NCBI GenBank assembly: GCA_964019165.1
Contig: OZ025271.1
Location: forward strand, 3,098,501-3,162,500
Reading direction: 5' to 3'
Length of the DNA: 64,000 bases
Origin: Mastigias papua
Taxonomy: Eukaryota; Cnidaria; Scyphozoa; Rhizostomeae; Mastigiidae
Position numbers and translations under genes: made by a program. Within the stretch, counting starts at the first letter, position 1, and each line of letters begins with the position of its first letter. This document shows, piece by piece, positions 22,795 through 34,781 of the stretch. Under the pieces are notes generated by a model. That model was not told the DNA's origin. It was given only the letters and a program-made list of their open reading frames with translations, and did not search any database.

Positions 22795-23827
22795 ATTGTC
22801 CAACGAAGAAAGATTAGCCATAAAGTATCTAAGGGAAAGTGGACTATCATTTCGAAAAATTGGAGCTAAATTGTCATCATTCCACTGAGGTAAAACTTTG
22901 CAATCAGTTTGTTTCCAGTGGTTGTATTGCGAAAAAAATGAAGTTGGCGCCCAAGTAAAGTCAACAATAGGGGAGAGAGGATAGTTTGTCATGCGGCAAA
23001 ACAACTTAGGTTTGGAACTCTAGAAGCAATTGTTGAAGAAGTTCGCCAATCCGTTGTCTGCAAAGCTGCAACTAAATACATTGTTAGAAAGATATTGCAT
23101 AAATATAAGTTTTTAAGTCATAGAAGAAAACAAAATCCTTTTGTTTCAGCCAAAAACCGCCGGATCCGTCTTCAGTGGGTACGAGAACACAGTGAATGGT
23201 CCATTGATGACTGGAAAAATGTTATGTTCTCTGACGAGTGTCGTTTCTGTTTAGCAAATGACTCAAAAACATTAAGAGTATGGAGAACAACTTCCGAGGC
23301 AAACAATCCAAAGTTCTTTCAGCCTACTTTTAAGAATGCAGTATCTGTGATATTTTGGGGTTGCATTGGACCTAACAGCATAGGCAGACTTGAGCAATGC
23401 GATCAAAGAATGAACGCCACACGATATGTTTCTTTGCTTCAAGAAAATTTATTTGACAGCATCCGTAACATCCATGGCAATCAAGAAAAAGCTTTCTTTT
23501 TTCAATAAGATAACGCACCTCCTCACTGGGCACAGCTAACCCAAAATTTCTTCAGACAGGAGAACATCAGACTTCTCCAGTGGCCTGCTCAAAGCCCTGA
23601 TCTGAATATAATTGAAAATTTATGGCTATTTATCAAAATCAAGCTCAGCAATGATGCACGAGGCCCTCCAGTAGACAGAGATAATTTGATTCACCATGTT
23701 AATGAAGTTTGGGCTCAAACGCCAGAAGATTACATCCATCAAATTTATGCTTTCTTTCCAAGAAGGCTTGAGGCTGTCACAAAAATGAGCAACTACTCAT
23801 CAAACTATTGATTAACAATCTGTTTCA

Positions 23828-24512
23828 TCAAAATTTTTTCGTGACAAAGTTTAACTTTTTGAATCGTCGAATTGTACTTTTTTCATTGGCTGTATCTCGA
23901 CTTCCTGTTGTTTTTGATTTGCTGTTGCAATTTGCATATAATTTGCATAACTTAGATGAATTTGCTGATTGGAAGTTTGAGCTAGAAAACGTAGAGCTGA
24001 CTTGTGTTGCCAAGTAAAACGACCCTAGGTCTAGATGTGTTTTACAGCTCGCTACAATGTGGAGAAGTGATTCAGGCTGAAGACAAAAGGAACAGTCAGA
24101 ATTGTTTGAGAGGCCCCACAAATAAAGGCTCTTTCTGGTAGCAAGTGTATTATTAAGATATTTGATAGTGAAATTGAAGATATTGGCATTTAGCTTACTT
24201 TGTGCTCGAGACCAAAGAGAATTAAGATTTTTTAAAGAACGAACAAGAAGGAATGAGATATTAAATTCCTGTGATGGTAACTCAGTTTTCAGTCTTTCCG
24301 TATGTTCAGTGCGAATCGATTTCAAAATTTGTCTTGTATTTTATAAACATCTTATCAGCCCTCAAGTCATGTGTCTCCCTACTTTGTCCTGGAATAGTGA
24401 TCATATTCATGACCTCAGGAAACAGGTGTAATGCCCCAACATTTGCGCACAATTCTTTCATTAAATTAGGGTCAAAAGTCGGAATGTTTGTCATTAATGT
24501 AGGGCAGCCCAA
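23828..24512 (-). pseudogene. LINE ORF2 C-terminal fragment
   Basis: The minus-strand frames 24512-24306 and 24325-23828 together resemble the end of a non-LTR retrotransposon ORF2. They contain NMITIPGQSRETHDLRAD, then FTIKYLNNTLATRKSLYLWG and the Cys/His motif CSFCLQPESLLHIVASC. A frameshift lies near 24315. The gene abuts the Tc1 copy; which inserted first is unclear. It differs in sequence from the LINEs at 6.0 and 63.2 kb and from the GAA-tailed LINEs. Confidence 0.7.
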
Positions 24513-24599
24513 CTTTTTCCCGGATACTTTTGTAACATTTACAATTCACTCTATCGGTTTATTGGCTGTTTAATGTCCTGCCTGGACTGAATGGTCCCA

Positions 24600-26790
24600 T
24601 TATATGCTGCTGTGGTTGACATTTGTGTTTCAAAATCACCATCACAGCAAAGTTGTCGGAATGATATATGCATCTGTGGCTGCTGAATATAATAAAATGT
24701 TACCACTGTTTTGAACTTCTTTGAGGTCACAATACACCCGGCCTCTTTTGACGTTCTTTTTGGGGGTTCATTTTCATAACCTTTTAGTTCATTATTCTGG
24801 AAATAAAGATAAACTTTGAATAGCCCTTTAAGTATGTAGTACAATCTGTCATAGGCAGTTATAGTTAACAATATGAGAGTTTTAATTCTGATGCAATTTA
24901 AGATGTTTGGAGAAAGAGACAAATATAAATAATTGTTGCAGGGCTTTGGATTATTAGACAAATAGAAGTTGACAAAAAGTACAAGCTGTTGTCTACATCA
25001 TGACAACATGGTCTTGAGTCTTTTTAGTAACTCTTAAGGATTTTAGGAACTATTCACATCCTGGATATTTTTATCCATGATCCATAGTTTGTCGAACAAA
25101 CACGTCATCTTATCACAAATAGTTTACTCACTGCCAATATTTGGAAAACGGATGCCATTACAACTATGCACATTAGTCATTGTTGTTACTTGTTAGGAGG
25201 GAACAGAGATACACAGCACCTTATTTCCTGATCTTTTATCCAAAATCTCATTAGCCAAAGTCCATAATTTTCTTTGTGCTTCATTTTATTTAGCTGTACA
25301 TCGAGCTGCAAATTTCAATGCATTGTAAGGCATAGCAGAATGAGCCGAGAAACACAACATCATGCATTACTACTCATAGTTTGTTAATAATAACTCAAGT
25401 ATTGTTTGATTACACATATTAACCTAAGTTCGGAGTAAAGTTAGCAGTTCTATAGAAGCGAAAGCAATATAGTACTTTTTTATTTCTATGAGTATGGGAA
25501 TTAACAAAATTACAGTGAAATGCAAATTCTATAATACTTTAGAAGGTTGTTATGGTTTTTTGAGGAAACCTCAAACAGAATCCTGGTTAATTTTCCGAAT
25601 TTGTAGAAGCGGCTGTATCATTCTTGAGGAGAAATGACTGCAAAGCTAAGATAAGCCTAAGTCGCTCATTTACATCACCTTTTCAGAAGCAGCATCCAAT
25701 TTATCACTGTTTAGTGACAATAACTTAGTAGAGGAACACTTTCCCCTGCATTTCATAAGGCAGTCAAAACAAAAGACTGTGCCAATATCTACATTTCCTG
25801 GTCCCTTCATTCTCTGAACAGCATATATATATTATTTGAATCCTCCTTTTTTTAGCTAAATCCTTCAATACTGTACTTGAAGAATTCCATACATTATGAA
25901 AATGGTTGCAACATTTTTTCCTGAAATGGGGCCATGTTGAAAACATGTAACCATTGCGCAATGTTTTTTCAAGAGTGACAAACGCAGATTTTTCCCGCCA
26001 TAAGTAAGATGGTGGTCAGTGGATAGAATCTGAAAAAAATTAGGGCCTAACAATATTAAATTTATTTCTAAATGTCTTTTTAAATGTCCAATCGTACATG
26101 TTAATCTCTGAAAAGATCTCTAGAGACATCCTTGTCACCAGCAGCAAGCAAAAGCCGCAATGAGAGGAGGATCTGCTGAAATAGAATGTTCACTAGTTAT
26201 TTTTGTCTGCAGTCCTGGCCCACATCAGCTACTTGCCTGCTTGCACCATGCCCATGAAGCTTGAATGGATGAGCTGAAGCAGTTGTGCCTGTCCTTTCTT
26301 GAATAAAAATTACCATCAGTGATTGCAATGAGTGACAGCTTGTGCATGTGCTTAGGCCATAAATAATGCTTCATTTGAAACATGGTTTTCTTGTCATCAG
26401 AGTAAGTTATTCATAATCCAGCTGACAAATGTTTCCCCATACATGTGCAGATCGAATTCGAAGTTTGAATGTCGCTGAGCGATGTTCCGTGTGAATGCCC
26501 TGAAACAAATTAGCCCTGCATCCTATGGTCACAGTTTCTCCATTGACTTCTACTGGTGTAAAGCTAATTTGCATAAAATCAACAGGGAGAAAATTCAAAC
26601 AATTTCACCCAGTCAGAAGATTATTCCACTCTATTATGCTAACCATAATTAATATTTGTTACATTACAATATCTAGAATGAATTCACACATTAACGAACT
26701 AAACATAACCTAAATTTACAAAATAATTCTTGCATAATCTACAGTTGCATGTAATCCCCTCAATTGTTAATTGTGGTAGTACACTCACAA
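24600..26790. other. No recognisable gene
   Basis: Only short open stretches without motifs. Under the micro-exon model this is still the long intron between 11355 and 29991. Confidence 0.4.
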
Positions 26791-26794
26791 TGTA

Positions 26795-26985
<191 letters not shown>

Positions 26986-26989
26986 TACA

Positions 26990-27349
<360 letters not shown>

Positions 27350-27416
27350 TGATTGGAAATGTTTCATCAATATTTGAAAAATAAATTAGCACCATGCAGT
27401 TTGTAATACTAGGGTC

Positions 27417-28305
27417 ATGCTACCATCTGCTAAAAAAGATTGCCTTCCTACCACTCAAAACATTTGTGTAGTTTATGAATCTTTGTGCCGATGTGAAGCT
27501 TGGTACGTAGAATGCACCACACAGAGACTAGCAGGCAGAATAAAACAATATGTACCCATGAGCATCGGGATGAAAAGCACTACAATAAGAGAACAGCCAC
27601 CTTGTATGTGTAAAAATGCTATCTCTAAAATGAAAAGTGATTCGGCCATAGGACAACATCTTATTACAAATCCAGAGTGCGCCAATCAGAATGCTTTAGT
27701 CTCACAAAGACTCTAAAGACGAAAATTACTTCCTTTGAACTTTGGAGCTATAGAAGGATTCTAAAGATTACGTGGACTGATATGGTACCAAACACTGAAG
27801 TACTAAGTGGAATGAAGGTAGGAACCCCCATACTTTTAAAAAAGTTAATGTGTGGACAATGTCAATTTTTTGGTCATGTGGCCAGAGGATCAGCTGGAAA
27901 AGAACTCAGAGAGTGTATAAGATCAAGTGACAAAAAGATAGGAAGAGGAAGGAGAGAAATCAGGTGGATAGATACAGTTTCAGAGATGACTTGAGAAAAG
28001 GGACTAGAAAAGAACTTGAAATATCAGAAAACAGATTGGAATGGAGAAGAAAAATAAAAGATTTCGAATGCAACAACAATGAAACATAATTACCTAAATA
28101 AAAGCTTCCAACAACCGAATCGGTTTGGATTGAAAGAAGAAGAAGAAGAATGCGCCAAAACATATACAGACGCTAATTTTCGGATCATTGGGCAAGCAAG
28201 ATCGTCCTTTCATTTAGGTGTTTTGGAATCGGTTTACATTAAGACTCAAAACCCAGTCTTGTGTAAGCAAAAAGAGTTCGTCTTTTCACTTGGACTCTTC
28301 AAGTA
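27417..28305 (+). pseudogene. GIY-YIG endonuclease domain of a Penelope-like element, interrupted
   Basis: The frame opens with NICVVYESLCRCEAWYVECT, in which VVY and YVE stand where GIY and YIG are expected, then QRLAGRIKQYV, the conserved Arg region. It runs to NPECA at 27685. The frame resumes after the LINE with KTYTDANFRIIGQARSSFHL and ends at 28304. In the family this domain follows the RT and nicks target DNA. YVE in place of YVG/YIG, and the insertion, indicate a dead copy. RT is absent from the window. Confidence 0.75.
27686..28150 (+). mobile_element. 5'-truncated LINE with GAA-repeat tail
   Basis: Flanked by an 8-bp target duplication TGCGCCAA (27678-27685 and 28151-28158). The frame at about 27730-27990 reads ELWSYRRILKITWTDMV and then FFGHVARGSAGKELRECI, which is the C-terminal part of an RTE/CR1-like ORF2. 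It ends in GAAAGAAGAAGAAGAAGAA, a microsatellite-like 3' tail. About 465 bp. Its end resembles the LINE at 41.85-48.2 kb. Confidence 0.85.
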
Positions 28306-28532
28306 AACAATGGTGAATAGGTGCTAATTGGCCAATCATAGAGCCAAATAGACGCATTATTCATCATATCACGTGTACCCACATCTAGCTATACATTTTG
28401 GTTCACCTTTCAGTCGCTATCCAACATTTCATACTCTGACAAGTGTCGGACAAAAAAAGCTTTCAGTATGCTAAAAGAATGTGTCCCGCTTTGCCGTGCT
28501 ATAGTTAAATTTGTTAGTACCAACAGACTTTT

Positions 28533-28774
<242 letters not shown>

Positions 28775-28775
28775 G

Positions 28776-28881
28776 TAATAAGTGGACTGCCACAAATAGA
28801 TAATTTATTATAATTAATTCAAATAGATGATAATATAGCCAACAAACAATAATTTTTCCAATTGTGGTAGTCCACTTATGA
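28776..28881. repeat. Short inverted-repeat (hairpin) element
   Basis: ATAAGTGGACTGCCACAA (28779 onward) and TTGTGGTAGTCCACTTAT (28862-28879) are inverted copies with one mismatch, about 65 bases apart. Similar text, TTGTGGTAGTACACTCAC, occurs alone at 26771, also beside a TA tract. It may be a tiny non-autonomous element or the end of a larger one. Confidence 0.5.
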
Positions 28882-28924
28882 CATAATGTTTACATATGTT
28901 GGCCTTAATCGAATGAAGAGATTA

Positions 28925-29375
28925 AGTAGATACTCTTTAGTGTCTAATAGACGTGCCCCCCACCAATTGGTTTTCTCAAAGTTTTCCAGCCAGGACATTC
29001 TTATTCCAACCCCCCCCCTTCCCTGGCTATTAAATTTTGGGAAAAATTCCACCCAACATTTCATGTAATTACATGTAATTACATTGCTTATTCTTAGTTT
29101 CAAATTTGAGCTGACAAATCATAATATTTTGTAGAAATTCCAGTTTTGGAACTTTTTCACACCAGCTTTTATTGCTATTATTGGTTTCAGAAAATGTTGC
29201 ACTCCTTAGAGGCTTTTTCAATACCCTCACCCTTTATATTAAATTTAAGGCAAGTCTGGAAGCCCCCTTTTATTCCAATCTCCCTGCTTATTAGGTTTTG
29301 GGGATTTTTCCACCCCCTCCAGCTATTCCAACCCCCTTCTATTAGGCACCAAAGAGTACTGAAGGACAACCACCA
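28925..29375. repeat. Possible decayed inverted-repeat element
   Basis: ATACTCTTTAGTGTCTAATAG (28930 region) matches the complement of the text near 29341-29362 (CTATTAGGCACCAAAGAGTA). The interior has repeated C-rich phrases (TATTCCAACCCCC and TATTCCAATCTCCC with TTCCACCC). The structure is too decayed to classify. Confidence 0.35.
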
Positions 29376-29379
29376 GCTG

Positions 29380-29900
29380 TTAAAATGTTTTGACATAGAC
29401 CTGCATCTGTTTTCACACTCCAGGTACATACAGCACATATCTAATGATAAAACCAAGTTGTGATAATTATGACAATAGACCACTTTTACACAATGACACA
29501 GGACTACATTGGATAGCATTTAAAAGTGAAAGGGAAGGAAATTATTGTTAGCATAAAGAAGAGGGTCTTAGACAAGCAAATACCTACCATCCCACTGGGG
29601 TAGACTGAGAAGCATGCAAGAACAAAGGAAACCCAATATGACCTAGAATTGATCATATTGAGGAGAGGGAGCTATAATAAGACAAATGTCCATTTAATCG
29701 ACTGTACAGAGAAGCATAGCTAAATGAAAGTAAAACCCATAACGTATAATCGCCCTGTCTATACTCAATATTGCTAGCATGTTTGTTCACTTGTTATTCG
29801 TAATCTCCACAAGGCTGCTATGCATTTACATGCTCCCTGTGGTGTAGTCCTTTAATGTTTGTGTTGTATGAAAATTATATGCGAATAAAGAGAAGTATTT
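29380..29900. other. No recognisable gene
   Basis: Only short open stretches; the minus-strand frame 29519-29187 lies partly in the inverted-repeat region and has no motif. Confidence 0.4.
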
Positions 29901-29990
29901 GTTTCACTCTACGTTTGGTACTTTTGTAGATATCAACTACAAATGTACTGTACATATATTTGTTCTGAAGATAGTCCTTACATTTGACAG

Positions 29991-30044
29991 GTATCCTAAG
30001 AAGGATGATAGACAAGATTTGTGAGGTGGATTGGGAGTATTCAG
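29991..30044 (+). CDS. Candidate micro-exon, type A (unit 3)
   Basis: 54 nt after the acceptor CTTACATTTGACAG and before TTCAG|GTGAAA. In phase 1 it reads ILRRMIDKICEVDWEYS. Compared with unit 4 (VKEGIIEKISKEDWHST), the positions of I-I/M-I, the D/E-K-I triplet, DW and the final S are kept, while most codons differ. The acceptor text TTTGACAG is the same as in units 2 and 6. Confidence 0.6.
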
Positions 30045-31244
30045 GTGAAAGATACTGTGATACATTATATTATCTTGAGTACATCATGTCACTTTATTGC
30101 AGATATACGTATTAGAAATTACACAGTGATGATGTATTACTTGGTATGTAATACATCAGTACTATTCACCATTATGGTGATTAGAACCACTGTGATATCT
30201 TAATTGTAATGTAACCAATCAGTTTGAAATAGATATGCGCGCATTTATATGTTAACCTATGTGAGACAGTGTTTAGTGCGTAATGAATCGGCAACTCAAC
30301 TCTATGCTCTTGATATCATCTAATTTGTCTTCATAAAATCTGCGTTCTATTGTTGCCTGACTTCCAACTCTAATGGACAACATTCCCACCAACTGTATTA
30401 ATATTACAACTGCAATGCATTGTTATTAGAAGACGCTGCCTTTATGTGATATTCTGTTGAGTCTGACAAAGGTGCTGGAATGTTTCGTAATTACTGTATT
30501 ATGAGTATATGTTAATTGATAGACAACACAAAACCATAGTAATACCTTTGGAGAGCATACCATACGTTTTGTTGGACCTGTGACTTGTGTTTTATCCCTA
30601 CTTATATATGAATATGCATTTTTATCGTGAATTACACATCTTGCTTTAAGTTATATTCAGTTTTTTAATTTGATTTGAATAATATAATGGCAGAATGCCT
30701 AGGTCAATACTTATTGGAACATGATAGACCTAGTCTTTCTATTCATTATATGTAACAAATTCCCCATGTGACATGTTGGTGTGACTTGAAGTGAAAAGGA
30801 ATTTGATAGCACTTCAGTTGTTCTTCAACACTGACACAACTAACGTTTTAATTAAAAACCAGTATATTATAATCGAATAGAAAACAAATGATTGTCAATG
30901 CAACTCACTACTACATAGAGAAAATACCTTTGGTATCCGACGGTATACGAGAAATTGTTTGTCCAGAAACAATTCATGTACATTTCACACAACATTTTAT
31001 AGATGAAGGTACTCTATATATGCAGCTATTCTATAATATCACACTCACACAGTTTGCATATGATACCACAACTAATCTTCCTTATTGCCAGAGGAACACT
31101 ATTGTAGTCTAATTTAGATTAAGTGGACAACACTGTTGAAATTGAGGATCTTGACATGTTGTAATCCAGTCTATCTTACTCATACTGTCTTTATGTGTAT
31201 TTCCCTCTTGTCTTACATTGGTTCTTTTTCGTTCTCGGGCATAG

Positions 31245-31295
31245 ACATTGCAGAATGTTTACGATGGCTTCTTTGCAACAAATCGCTTAATCAAG
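31245..31295 (+). CDS. Candidate micro-exon, type B (unit 3)
   Basis: Using the acceptor GGGCATAG, 51 nt reading IAECLRWLLCNKSLNQ before the donor TCAAG|GTAAAA. In the other type B exons the acceptor lies 6 nt further upstream; here that place reads TTCTCGG instead of TTCTCAG. Either the acceptor moved by two codons or this exon is failing. The LRWLL.N.SLNQ pattern fits type B. The Harbinger-1 element begins 60 bases after the donor. Confidence 0.5.
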
Positions 31296-31546
31296 GTAAA
31301 ACTTTGATTCTACTAGATTTTATTGAGAATATGAACCACATATAACTCAGCGTTAGGGCCTGTTCACATGGAGCGAGCTTGCTCGGTAAAGCGGGCTGGC
31401 TCACCTAGGTGAGCTGTTTTGCAGCCCGCCTTCACATGGGAGTTATGCAGCCGAGCCAGCTCACTTGGCAGGCTTACACGTGATCATTTGGCGCCAACTG
31501 CCCATAACTAAAATTCAACATAGATGTCAAGAAGTGGCTGCTGATA

Positions 31547-32823
31547 ATGGACTGTTATACTTATCACATAATTTCTATAATCTCGTCGATTATACAGTTA
31601 AATAGTGCTTTACTACAATGTATAATGCATCATAGAAAAATAAATGGTACAATTTTGAAGTTGCTTTTGGCGAGGAAAAGGGGGTTTTCACGACGAATGA
31701 AGCTAGCTAAAAAGAGACGGATTACACAGAATCATAGATTATGGTATAAACCTGGAAGATCAGACTTGTGGTGGCAAAACCTTCTTTCAGGAGTTGCTCC
31801 GAAAGAATTTTGGAAGAAGAATCTCCGACTGACTGATACAATGTTTTTTGAACTTGTTGATTATCTTTACCCCTATATATTGCCAAAGCCAAGTTCACCA
31901 AACAAGAGAGCTATCTCTGCAGAAAAGAAGGTACCAATTGCACCATATTTCTTGAAGGACTCTGGATCTGTCAATATGACTGCAAATTCATTTGGCATTG
32001 CGATTAACACAGCATCAAGTATAATCTTTGAAGTTTGTTATGCCATAACAAAATACTTAGGCCCCAAGTTTTTGCATCTTCCAAAAACTGAGGATGAAAT
32101 GAAAAAGAAAATATCAGAGTTTGAGGCTAAATTTGGTATGACCCAAGCTTTTGGGTGTATAGATGGTACACATATTCCAATATCATGCCCTAGTAAACAC
32201 TCACAGGATTACTATAACTACAAACATTTCTACTCTTTAAATGTCTAAGCAGTATATGATTTTAAAGGCACTTTCATGAATGTTGAATGCATGTGGCTGG
32301 GTAGTGTTCATGATGCAAAAGTTTTTGCTAATTCATTTATTAACAAAGAACTCTGCAATAAAAATATACCAGTCATATATCAAGCAATAAGTCATAACCA
32401 TATTATGGTTCCTAATTATCTCATAGGTGACCCTACTTATCCTTTGATTCCATATTGTATGAAAGAGTATACTTACTGCAAAAATAATGAACAAGTAATT
32501 TTCAACGTAATGTTACGAAGTGCTCAAAATCCAATAGAATGTGCCTTTGGTCGCCTTAAGGCAAGATGGCAAATTCTGACAAAACCAATCACCTTGAAAA
32601 TATGTTCCTTTCATTATTTATGCTTGCTTTCTTGCATAACTTTTGTGAGCACAATAAAGTGAATATTGATGTTGAGCAAGTATCTTCACAAATTGAATGC
32701 ATAAGAGCAAATGAGGTAAATCACTATCAAAGACCAGATTCAATTTTCTCATGTAATGGTGGAGAAGGAGAAGTTATTCGCAGGGCACTTACACAATACA
32801 TATCAGAGAACATAGAACAGTAA
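31547..32823 (+). pseudogene. Harbinger-1 transposase (DDE), one stop and one frameshift
   Basis: A Lys/Arg-rich start, then FWKKNLRLTDTMFFELVDYL. The catalytic domain has the first Asp in FGCIDGTHIPISCPS, the second in YLIGDPTYPLI and the Glu in NPIECAFGRLKARW. A TAA at 32246-32248 interrupts the otherwise continuous frame between SLNV and AVYDFKG. A frameshift near 32595 moves the last part to the frame of 32566-32823 (MLAFLHNFCEHN). The total of about 420 codons fits the family. The real start could be the Met near 31697, since the text before it is not conserved-looking. Confidence 0.87.
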
Positions 32824-32829
32824 AATAGC

Positions 32830-33070
32830 TTAATAAAAAATTAATGTTGAAATTTTTTGAAAAAGAAAAACATTTTTGTTGATTGTTCTGTTAGTTTTAT
32901 GTCAACCTTAATATTCAAGTTTATGGAATTGTTACTTTTGTCTATGTGATAAAATGTTACATAAAGGCTTTATTTTTGTTGACTTGAATCTGCTTCACCT
33001 TGTTCTCTGCCTTGATTTAACATACTTGTATAATAACCAGGGATTTCTGGAATTCCAGCTGCTGGTACAT
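32830..33070. other. Spacer between convergent Harbinger-1 genes
   Basis: AT-rich and non-coding. It probably holds the polyadenylation signals of both genes (AATAAAAAATTAATG near 32831). Confidence 0.4.
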
Positions 33071-33071
33071 T

Positions 33072-34005
33072 CTAGTAAAACAGATTTTGGTGAAGAGGAA
33101 AAGGCTGCATCTGTGGTGCTGATTGATGGGACATAATTGCTCTAGATAAAATTTCCATCGAGCTAGTGAGGCCCCTGCTTAGATTTGACATTGATTGGCT
33201 TATTTCTTTTATTGAAGATGCAAAATATTCATTTGATTCCCTGATTGCCTTGCTTATATCTCTTCTGAAATCTGCATCAATCTGGGCCTCCTTCATTAGA
33301 ATTTGATCTCTTTGAGCAGCAGACAATGCTTTTTCCAAATGCTTTCTCTTATTGTTGATGAGTATGGGGACAGTAGATGAAGATTTTCTTTTTCTTTGAG
33401 GTTAAAGTTGTATCTTTGTCAGATGAATCATTAACAACAGCTATTTCATCATCATCACTGCTGCTTAAACTTTCCCCACCATTAATGCCAAATGAAAGTG
33501 GTTCTACATTGGCTGAGCCTCCCCAGATAGATACTAGCAGGTCATAATGCTCAAAAACTAACTTTCCACTTCCGCTTCTGCTACCTGAAATGACAGCTTT
33601 CGAAAACCTTTGACGGATCTCTTTGATTTTTTCCATTACTCTGCTCTTTCCTCTAGACCATAGTTTACTCTGTTGTTTGAACTCTTTGCTGTTAATCACA
33701 CGTTCCTTTTCAGATAGATCGTTGAGATCTTCTGGTAAGAATGGTGCATTGATGCGGCCAAACAATGAAGTATCGTCGGGGTACAAAGCAGCCATAGATT
33801 CCCGAATGCTGGAGTACTGTGCTGTTTTGTCAGCATCAAACTCCAGATTTTTAAACTGCATCATCGATTTAATAGAATTAAGACATTTAAGTAAATTTTC
33901 TATCATATCTGGCCTCCACTTAAATTGCTTGACTTTCATACTGTGATAAATGGCAACCATGTTGAAACATGTGTAGTTAAACATGCGCATTGCATACATT
34001 TTCAT
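33072..34005 (-). pseudogene. Harbinger-1 SANT/Myb-like DNA-binding protein, one frameshift
   Basis: The first part (34005-33349) contains KWRPDMIENLLKCLNSIKSM and LEFDADKTAQYSSIRESMAA, the trihelix/SANT-like fold that accompanies Harbinger transposases, followed by an acidic Ser/Asp stretch (SLSSSDDDEIAVVND). A frameshift near 33395 shifts to 33338-33072, where KALSAAQRDQILMKEAQIDA begins a helical C-terminal tail. In the family this protein helps bring the transposase into the nucleus and onto the element ends. The start Met is the first in the frame. Confidence 0.75.
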
Positions 34006-34727
34006 CCCGGTTGACTGGGCTGGCTCGCCTACATGTGTTCACATGGGAATTTTCTATCTCGGCTAGCCGAGATCTTGGCAGATCAAGGTGAGATCGCGGT
34101 CAGGCAGGCTGGCTCGTTTCTCATGTGAACACAAGTAGCATTTTAAGTACTGATCACTATGAAGCTGAGATCTCGCCTAGGTGAGCCAGCCCGCTATACC
34201 GAGCCAGCTCGCTCCATGTGAACAGGCCCTTAGTTTTAGCTTGGACATTTTCCTTCAATGTTGTATTGTGTCCTTGTACATGCAGTAGAAGGATACGTAA
34301 TGTGCTTTACTTTGTATTTATACATTAACTCGTGTACCATGTTCTCTCTATAGCACACTAACTGTAGTACATTTTCTCACAATGAATATTCAGTTTCTTC
34401 GAATTACCATCAACTAACATATATTACTGTCACATAGATAATGTGACCTGCTTTCAAAACATTATGCCTTTCGTGACAGATACTTGAATAAGCGTAAATT
34501 TCTTGGCTCATTATAATAATTATGATTCGTAAGGTGACACATATGATAATTATTGATATCAAACATTCTGTCTTATACTCTTGGAATATGATTAGTCATG
34601 AGATTGCCCTATATTTATTTCATGTAACATTTTGTTGGTTTGCACATGACGCTGATATATGTTATCTATTTACTACTATACTAGAGTATCTGATGTTGCC
34701 TTTGGCGATATTCCTTTCATTTCATAG

Positions 34728-34781
34728 TGGTCAAAGAAGGGATTATAGAGAAGATTTCTAAGGAGGACTGGCATTCTACAG
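34728..34781 (+). CDS. Candidate micro-exon, type A (unit 4)
   Basis: 54 nt after CCTTTCATTTCATAG and before CTACAG|GTAACC, reading VKEGIIEKISKEDWHST. From the sixth codon on, it is identical in protein to the type A exons at 37256 and (but for one Ile/Val) 48528. The first four codons differ in all three. A + frame through 34761 ending in a stop is only a shifted reading of this exon. Confidence 0.65.

Larger units (their letters stand above)
19043..23811 (+). pseudogene. Tc1/mariner transposase gene, split by an ISL2EU element
   Basis: The start ATG at 19043 reads MPKT, then a TGA. After removal of 19062-22796 the frame continues ELSNEERLAIKYLRESG, the usual Tc1 N-terminal helix. After frame damage at 22860-23040 it resumes as VCKAATKYIVRKI and then an open run at 23095-23508 with the first catalytic Asp in FSDECRF. 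A TAA at 23506-23508 is followed in frame by DNAPPH and PDLNIIENLW. There are 34 residues between the second Asp and the Glu, the DD34E pattern of Tc1. The family cuts and pastes the element at TA sites. This copy is inactive. Confidence 0.88.
27385..28520 (+). mobile_element. Penelope-like GIY-YIG 3' fragment, copy 1, split by a LINE
   Basis: 27417-27685 and 28151-28306 are together colinear with the single copy at 51490-52144, including about 220 bases of shared downstream untranslated text ending GTGCTATAGT. The left edge is approximate and merges with the TA tract. The element is broken by a 465-bp LINE insertion at 27686-28150. Confidence 0.75.
31356..34229. mobile_element. PIF/Harbinger DNA transposon (Harbinger-1)
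   Basis: The terminal inverted repeats begin GGGCCTGTTCACATGGAGCG and match for about 55 bases with few differences. A 3-bp target duplication TTA (31353-31355 and 34230-34232) is typical of the superfamily. The interior has a DDE transposase on + and a SANT/Myb-like DNA-binding gene on -, facing each other. Removing the element restores intron text of unit 3 (CTCAGCG/TTA/GTTTTAGCTTGG), which has counterparts after exons 5785 and 11355. Confidence 0.92.

Noticed and set aside
29187..29519. 110-codon minus-strand frame at 29.2-29.5 kb
   Set aside because: It lies partly in C-rich repeated text of a decayed inverted-repeat element; Trp/Gly-rich artefact without a motif.
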